The notes under the pieces were generated by a model, which did not search any database, was not told the DNA's origin, and saw only the letters and a list, made by a program, of their open reading frames with translations. The translations under genes and the position numbers were made by a program. 64,000 nt of DNA from Cristatella mucedo. Its lineage: Eukaryota; Bryozoa; Phylactolaemata; Cristatellidae. The stretch lies in NCBI GenBank assembly GCA_009760855.2, contig WPIO01000083.1:1582001-1646000 (forward strand), written 5' to 3'. Shown in pieces: positions 37,831-64,000 of this stretch (positions within the stretch are counted from its first letter, which is position 1; each line of letters begins with the position of its first letter).

Positions 37831-38650
37831 AGAGTTCAGGGCTTGGGGTTAAAACTTTAGGATAGACAGAAGGAGAAAGCTAAAAAGATGAGATTGAATG
37901 GATTAGATTCGCCATCTCTTCACTATTGTCCGTGCAGGACAGCAAACTTTCCTCGTCATTCACTTGTTCGCTGACCTCCTTCATTGTCATCTTGTTTGAC
38001 ACCACACCTTAGGTCCGAGGTCCGGGGTTGCCTCGACTCCTTCACAGCCGTTGCCAAGCAACGCAGTGCCAAGCAGTACTCTGGCCGATAGCCTCCTTTG
38101 GCCCCCGCTATGCGCCCATCAACTCTTTATGAGCAACCTACCGGACCCTCGTCTAGTACCAGTTGGCTGCGGCCCTACCGGATAACATCAGGCAGCTGGC
38201 GACTAATGACAGATGTGTCGACATACGCGACAGCCTACACCAGCGGGACTTTGGTGTCGAATGCAATATCGTATCCGTCATTGTAAACGTCACCATCTCT
38301 TCTGACAACAAATAGGATGCCCTCGAGAAGATCGGATACCGCAAGATCACAAAGCATCGTAACGCCAAAGGCTCAGCGGAGGAGCCGTAGCCCGCCGCTT
38401 ACCAAGCGGCGTAGCCAATTGCCGAGTACCGGTTCGGAGCGCTAAACGCGAAATACGCAGATCGCCGTGCCTATCCTACTTACCGTTATCTAGGGGTCGC
38501 GAGTTCGTTGGCGTGAAGTGGACCGACATACCAGCATAAATAGGCGATTTTACTGAGCTTGATTCACAAGCGCACACTATCCCTTCGCGTTCAGTTCAGT
38601 GTTATCCCCACATTCCTCGCAAACTCACGCATATAAAAATAATTAAAAAA
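37831..38650. other. Unassigned
   Basis: A stretch at 38060-38370 reads protein-like in + frames (DNIRQLATNDRCVDIRDSLH, DALEKIGYRKITKHRNAKGS) and may be a retroelement gag remnant, but I cannot name it. Confidence 0.35.
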
Positions 38651-38794
38651 ATATAATTCATTTATATAGCGCCCCAAGAGAACTTAATCTCTATTCAGGC
38701 GCTTCACATACGCCTCGGGGCTCGAGCCCACGACCTCAGTCAGACCTTGGTCGGGGCGAGCACCTTAACCACTAGACCAAACCAGCTCGGCGCC
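38651..38794 (-). mobile_element. SINE-1 (near-consensus copy)
   Basis: ATATAATTCATTTATATAGC tail, GCCCCAAGAGAACTTAATC hairpin complement, GGGGCTCGAGCCC B-box region, CCACTAGACCAAACCAGC A-box complement. Very close to the copy at 52926-53070. Confidence 0.92.
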
Positions 38795-41537
38795 TAGACA
38801 AACGCACGGACCTCGCCCCTATACACAGGGCGCTACCAACGAGGAAATAGTTAGCAGCAGCGCCGATTCAGGCTCCCAGTGGCTCCCACAGAAATCCCCT
38901 GAAATGCTCTGAACGTCGCTCCAGCAAGAACCCGCCCCTGCCGAGGTAAGCGTTCTCCTTCAACCTCCTTAATCGGAAAGAGAGAGAGAGAGCGTGTCAT
39001 CGTATTTTTATCTGGCAGCGATTCTACCGTACGGTCTTTAGCACACTGAAAATAAGGCAGCCAATTCCATTTGCATCCTTGCAATTTGGTAGTTTCGGCT
39101 CGCGTTTTTCGCAGCACGACGACCCCATCATCTAGCTTGACATATAGACGCATATTTCGTCCTCTCGGAATGGCTGCGGCAGTCATTATGTAACTCTGCT
39201 CGTAATGCTAGCTAGCAGGATAGACAGCTGCAAGTCGAGTCTCTCTTACTGAACACTAGTCACCAACTCGGTAACAACGTTAGACCTACGGTCTCGTTTT
39301 ACTGCCCTTCCACTGGACTGTAGCATGGAAACTTTTACCGAGCGAAAATTCCAGCCCGTTCACTGTAAGCAGCTCTGGAGCGACCACCAGCGAGGAATCT
39401 CGGGCCTCAGACTCGGGTCAGAGGTCACGGGCGCTCGTATTTCTCGGCCCGGGTCGTTGACTCGAGTCCAGCAAGCAGTCAACCCTTTATTTCCCGCTAT
39501 AGGCAGGCTAATTCTGTGTGGGGCCCACTGCAAACGATCCGACAGCCGTCCAGGCTCTTATATCCGGGCTCTCTGCCACTATATGGAATCGGCTGTTGAA
39601 GCAACCGACATTAGCGTTTTTAAACATACATGCCAAAAGGGGTTGCTGATACCAAAAGAAATTGGAGAAAAAGAAACGAATGGTCTTAACGAGCCTTGAT
39701 CCGGATCGCTGCATGGATGTTCTTTAAGACTCTGGCATTCAGAAGCTGGAGGAGCAGGATTTATAATATTTTTACGGAGGACGTCTTTCACACATTACGT
39801 AAGGGTGCCCATCATTTGGTTTTTCTTGGCCTCGTACGCAGCTCTAAGTTTACGAAAATATTCGGCACGAGGTAAACTGTCGTAGGACAGTGTCGCCGGC
39901 GGCTGCTAATCTAGTGGGCGTCTCACGGAGACACAACGGGCACTCGTGAGCGGTAAACGAGGCTCTCCTTTATTACTCTCAACGTGCACATATATACGGA
40001 AGCCCAATCAATCGTAGCTGACGACACGAAATGCAATCTGCATTGGTGGCCCGACGCTGCGCCGCTTCAACCGCTTAACTATTAGCCACAGGTGAGACAT
40101 GTACATTAGTGTCAGGCCCTTTGCTAATTACAACAGAAGAAGCCGCAGGAGCACACAACAAAGCGCAACTAGAGGTTTCTGTTGCAGACCTTGAGCGGTC
40201 GAGCATTTCGTAAACAGTGGAGATTAGAACAGCTAGAAGCAGACAGACCTGGGAGTGCTGCAAAGCCATTGAAATTAGTTTTTGTATTTCAAGTTCATTT
40301 TGAATTATTTTAATTTAGGCATTTATTCAAGCCGCCACTACAGACTCTTCCAAGAAAAGCCACTTTTCGCTTGAAAGTTTGTTTCGCTTCTCCGCAGTCG
40401 AAAACCTCAGCGCAGGAAGATTATTGTGCTTAAATCAGTTTGAATTAAAAAAAACTTTAAAAACATATATGTACGCATATATATTTATACAAAAATGAGT
40501 AAAGTCCGGCTTAAGTGATCACCGAAATAGCGCGCCAAAGCAATAAGTCTAGCTGCTAAAATTTTGGGGCGGTAGATCATCAGGTTATATCATAAGCCGC
40601 TACCGTAACTGGTAGAAACTTTTTCAGAATGAATGATTCCCCAAATAAATTTGTAGGCTATAACCAGCTCTGGGCTCAAATGCAGCGTCGGTTACTTTGG
40701 GTCTGGTTACATCGCTAATTTAAGTCCTTTCCAGTATTCGAAACGCGCCAAATAAGCAAGGCGCACGAAAGAATCAATAGATATTTAAGAAAATGTATTT
40801 GGAATATAATAATGGTAGTATTCTGCCCGTCTTGCATGGGTTAAAGTTGAGGTAAAAACCAACGCTGGTGGACGGAATATAACTGGTCTGGGGCCTAGCG
40901 TTATACCGGAAAAGACGGGGCTGACCGGAAATTGGACCGCGGGTCTCGACGTAACCTTGACCTTGCCAATATCGCTACCGCTGCACGTGGGATTGCTTGC
41001 TCCGTGTGCGCGCGCGCGCCTTATGGCGATGAACCGGTAAGCCAACTCTTTGCCGAGTCGGTTAAAAGTATGTCTCATAAGAACCTCGGCCAGACAGGCT
41101 TTCGTGGCTCTTTTTTTTTATTCCGCCATGATATCGTGCGTCGTGGGTCGCATTTATACGCTGTAGAAATTGGGACTTGCCGTCACCACCCGCCCAACAT
41201 GCGAAATTTGTGGCATTCTACCTGAATGTGTCTCATCTGTGCATCCCTTGAGAGTCACAGCTTTAGCCTTTAGTTGCTGTGAATCTATTCTACCGTTGAG
41301 TACGGCGTGGCCTGTCCGATTTCTCGTCCTTTCTTGGACTTTTTTCCAGGGTATCGTACACAATCCGTTCGCACTATAGTCCGCTGCTTACCTGACCGCT
41401 GTCGAGACCAGCTGTTCATTGATTGGCTTTCTGGCAGGTGTTGCTGTTCACCGAGGGCTTCTGGCACCTTTTGCTACAAGTCGTTCTTTGATGTTGAGTT
41501 AATTGTATGTATATTCGATGTTTGAAAGATATTATTC
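38795..41537. other. Unassigned; weak ORFs and a possible solo LTR
   Basis: Two minus frames deserve mention. The one at 38851-39186 (111 codons, IPRGRNMRLYVKLDDGVVVL) contains an internal acceptor-like TTATTTTCAG. The one at 40075-40269 starts with a hydrophobic leader (MALQHSQVCLLLAVLISTVY). I recognise neither. 39400-39610 may be a very old SINE-2. Confidence 0.35.
39878..40090 (-). mobile_element. Possible solo LTR
   Basis: A 213-bp segment with TG...CA ends (TGTCGTAGGACAG to TTAGCCACA on +). Read on the minus strand it has a TATATATG box followed by AATAAAGG about 30 bp later. Flanks GGTAA and GGTGA are a 4/5 match but do not abut the left end perfectly. Confidence 0.3.
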
Positions 41538-41640
41538 GCTTATATAATGCGCCTTCAAGGAGCTCGATCTCAATCCAGGTGTTTTACGGATCATCAGATT
41601 TCGAGCCCGCGACATTGATCGTTAAAGGTGTGAGCCTTAG
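41538..41640 (-). mobile_element. SINE-1, diverged
   Basis: TATATAATGCGCCTTCAAGG, GATCTCAATCCAGGTG, TTTCGAGCCCGCGAC. Head-to-head with the SINE-2 that follows. Confidence 0.65.
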
Positions 41641-41798
41641 CCCTGGGTTAAACCCAGGGTTAAGGTGCTGGCTCTCCACGATACCGGTCGTGGGTTCGAG
41701 TCCAGCAGTCGGTGATCCAGTATTGCCTATTGCTAGTGGTGGTAATAGCCGTTAAGTGTATTCTGCCGCTACCTGAATGAAGCTGTTGAATAAGCTGA
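41641..41798 (+). mobile_element. SINE-2 with palindromic start
   Basis: Starts with a perfect palindrome CCCTGGGTT-A-AACCCAGGG (41641-41659), then AAGGTGCTGGCTCTCCACG, B box GGGTTCGAGTCC, CTATTGCTAGTGGTGG and GCTGTTGAATAAGCTGATA. Confidence 0.8.
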
Positions 41799-42264
41799 TA
41801 TTTATTTTTTATTTATTTAATTACGGTGACAAACCAGGGCGGCTGGTGAGCCCTATGCATTAGCGATTCTTAGTGACGATCAATACCGCAGGTTTACGTT
41901 TATCCGACTGCATAATATCTTAAAGTTGCTTTTACATGGTCGAAGTTTTATATTGCCAACTCTGCCAAATGCCTGTGGTCCGCTGACGCTCACGATGCTC
42001 TTTATGCTCTTATACGGCTTCTTGAGTGATTTTTATTCTAAAGTTTGATCGTGTAAAAGCAGTTAAACTAGGCTAGTCGAGCAAGTTTGTGTGCCCTGTG
42101 TCCTTGTTAATGGGACTCGTCTCATGAAAAAATGTCGGCCAATCGTCCTTGTGATAGTAATGGAAACTCGATCTCTCATAGCCGAGATTCGTGTCTCCTT
42201 AATCTAATATTACTTATCGGCCATGCTGTACTCATGTTTCCGTACCAGGCTGTGAGCTGAAAAA
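41799..42264 (+). promoter_or_regulatory. NLE1 5' flank
   Basis: The promoter and 5' UTR of NLE1 should lie here. No CpG island or clear TATA is seen. A splice acceptor-like run precedes the start, so a non-coding first exon further upstream is possible. Confidence 0.4.
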
Positions 42265-61834
<19,570 letters not shown>

Positions 61835-63458
61835 GTAACTAAGTTCTTGCAAGTTTTCTTTTGATCTTCGACCGATGTACATTGCATAGGACCTCTTTTT
61901 GGCAGTGAATATTTTTAGGGAATCATGTGGTAGCCCTCCGTGACTGAAATACCGTCTGTGTTGGGAAATTGTCAATGTATAATGGGCCCCGAAGGCGTTG
62001 AACGTGGTTTAGAGATGGCATGTTTATTCATTAAGAATAAATGCATGTTAGCTGTTAATATTATTTTCAGTCGTTTGCCTTCGGCTTGCATTCTTGATCG
62101 TTGACATTCACTTTGACTTCAGACCAGACAAAGCCTGGTTCAATTTTACCTAGAGCAGACCCCTCAACTGGGTACCCATGCCCATAACCATGGGTACTGG
62201 GTTATGGATGGCATCTGTGATCTTTATGGGTGAGTGTGGGTGAGTATTGGCCTGCCTTGTAAAAATCTCACTTAAGAGTTCGTTTGGGAGGTCAAACGCC
62301 CGAATGTGCCCGCAGTTCTTGCGGAGTCAAAGGCTAAGTTTATCGCTGAGTTTTCGGTCGGGTTCGCCAGATTCGGGTGTCGAATCGGGATCGTGACGAC
62401 GGGCCTTTCAAGTTCAAATTGAAATTGCCAAATACCTCTGAATCGCGACGACCGTCCAAGCCACCACGATCGAGTGCGAGTTGAAGAGGAAGCCGGCTCA
62501 TGGCAAGACACTTCCGTATGTGGTCCGAGACAATGTCTCTGGCAAGAACAAGGTGATTTGGGTATTTGGGTGGTCCGGCGACCGAACTTATGTGCGATGA
62601 GTGGGCAGGGCCAGCGCGGTGTACAGTGGTTGCCCGTGGGTACCCGCCCAAATGGCAATTGAGGGCTCTGGTCATCAGTCACTGTTTAACTAGTTTCTGG
62701 AGTCGTTGTTCACAATATATAATCGATCCCTTTGTTTCTGGAGGATTCCTATTTTGTTAGGGGATTTTCTCAAGATTGCAATTGTTGCGACTCTGCTGGT
62801 AACGTAGGGCATACCGAATGTCAAGTAGTTCCAGCTTCTAAAGGCAATCTAGAGAACGAATGAGCAAGATGCATGCTGCCTGTTGGTACTCTTGATTTTT
62901 TCTCTTTTGCATATCTATGAGGGCTCTTTCGATTGCCTCTGTCATTGTGGAAAATAAACAATGGTGGAAGCATATAAAAATATGTTTACCAGTGTGGTCA
63001 GTTGTTGGTTATAGTCTTCTTTGGCTCTTGCTACTGATATTGCCCACCTAATTTGCTACGGCTGTCGATCTGTTATCTCACTAGTCCTGCCTCAGCGAAT
63101 TCCTGAGCCCATCTGCTCTGTAGGTTTCTGCTCTACTTTTCGAAACGCATATTGTTGGCATTCAATACACTCCGAAAGCCGATAAAGCTGTACAATACAG
63201 TGCAATACAGACTGTACAATAGAAGCCTTACCTCCATAATTATTTGAGTTATCGATGGATGATTTGCATTACATTACAAGGAATTGGATATTACACCGAT
63301 CGTTTTCAAGCTCATTCCTCAGGTTTGATCCTCAGTGGGACATGCAATAGTGTGCACTCCTCAGGCAGGCATGGTACCGAGATGCGTGCATCCGAATGAA
63401 CAGCTCTTGTAAAGCATTGGTTAATTGTCTCCGTCTGTAACTTCACAAAATCATGAAG
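61835..63458 (+). other. NLE1 intron 6 (continues past the edge)
   Basis: No exon found. An imperfect palindrome GTACCCATG...CATGGGTAC lies at about 62171-62207. A short ATTAC run lies at about 63268. Confidence 0.4.
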
Positions 63459-63592
63459 ACCATGTGGGTGTTATGCAGGAGAGTTTTGTATAGCGCACTC
63501 ACAGCCTAAGCGGCTTTCGATACGTATTCGATAGCCTACAGACTTCGTCTCACTCAACAAAGAGAAAGTGGGAAGCATAGCAGAGTCAGGTT
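63459..63592 (-). mobile_element. LINE-B 3' UTR fragment
   Basis: GTGGGTGTTATGCAGGAGAG, TTTTGTATAGCGCACTCAC, AGCCTAAGCGGCTTTCG and GACTTCGTCTCACTCAACAA mirror the LINE-B end at 33270-33375. Confidence 0.82.
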
Positions 63593-64000
63593 ATGCCTAA
63601 TTAGCAACGTAGTGTGTTGCATCCTTGCACATGGGTCACAGGGAACTGTTGCATTGTCTTACTGTATAGGGTGGCATGTGTTTGTGCAACTACTCCTCTC
63701 TTTGACTGTTTTTACTTGCTGGTCTGTAGAAGCTACCTGCTAAGTTCTTTCATCTGCTGGTTCACTCCTGCAACTACTCTAAATCTGGAAACCGGCTTCA
63801 TTTAGCATTTGGGAAGCACTTTGTGTTGATGCTGTCTAAACCTGTTTTTTTTGTCTATACTTGGTTTTTGTATTCATTTGTTGGTTTCACTTTTGAATAA
63901 TTTGTTAGTTCTCTAGTTCAATATGCGTCGTAATCATTCAGTTTGCGAATGAATCTGCACCTGTGCCGGCACCATTTGTAATTGTAAATACGGCATCTTT

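Noticed and set aside
38851-39186. 111-codon minus frame as a gene
   Set aside because: No family resemblance; part of it crosses a GA-repeat patch and an internal acceptor-like site. Left as unassigned.
61835-64000. NLE1 exon 7
   Set aside because: I looked for a phase-0 acceptor followed by DG and a WD-ending blade and found none before the window ends.

Overview
This is animal nuclear DNA. It has spliced genes with GT-AG introns, non-LTR, LTR and DNA transposon relics, tRNA-derived SINEs and very long microsatellites. The phylum cannot be fixed from the window. The two host genes, the GT92 family, and the mix of L2/CR1-like LINEs with tRNA-headed SINEs suggest an invertebrate, perhaps a lophotrochozoan such as a mollusc or flatworm. 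Nothing looks prokaryotic, and long open frames over simple repeats or GC-rich DNA are not genes.

Two host genes are supported. (1) The 5' two-fifths or so of NLE1 (Notchless/Rsa4, a WD40 ribosome-assembly factor) is on the + strand as six phase-consistent exons at 42265-42405, 45208-45446, 51580-51659, 55725-55801, 61440-61537 and 61798-61834. They encode the first 224 residues, and the gene runs off the right edge. (2) A glycosyltransferase family 92 gene is on the - strand. Its catalytic exon is at 22123-23287. Two upstream exons, at 23649-23926 and 31499-31594, are proposed from splice signals and matching phase, giving a 512-residue type II membrane protein. A separate 131-codon open frame at 30668-31060 could be an alternative second exon to the same first exon.

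Layout: 0-3.5 kb holds two decayed hAT transposases facing each other. 3.5-18 kb is mostly unassigned DNA with a 608-bp TC tract, a TCCG minisatellite, LINE 3' ends and SINEs. 18.1-19.3 kb is a Ty3/gypsy integrase relic split by a SINE. 22-32 kb is the GT92 locus, whose large intron carries two LINE copies and a second gypsy RNase H-integrase relic, with a GC-rich 5' end. A 190-bp SPIN-like hAT miniature element lies about 290 bp upstream of the proposed start codon. 32.7-38.8 kb is a LINE graveyard with one LINE inserted in another. 42-64 kb is NLE1, whose introns hold a 470-bp TG tract, Tc1-like relics, nested LINEs and several SINEs.

Two LINE families recur. LINE-A (L2/CR1-like) ends in a hairpin plus ATT repeats. 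LINE-B ends in ATTAC repeats. SINE-1, a tRNA-headed family, carries the same 3' hairpin as LINE-A, as expected for a SINE mobilised by that LINE. The most interesting single feature is the SPIN-like element, because that family is known for horizontal transfer between distant animals.
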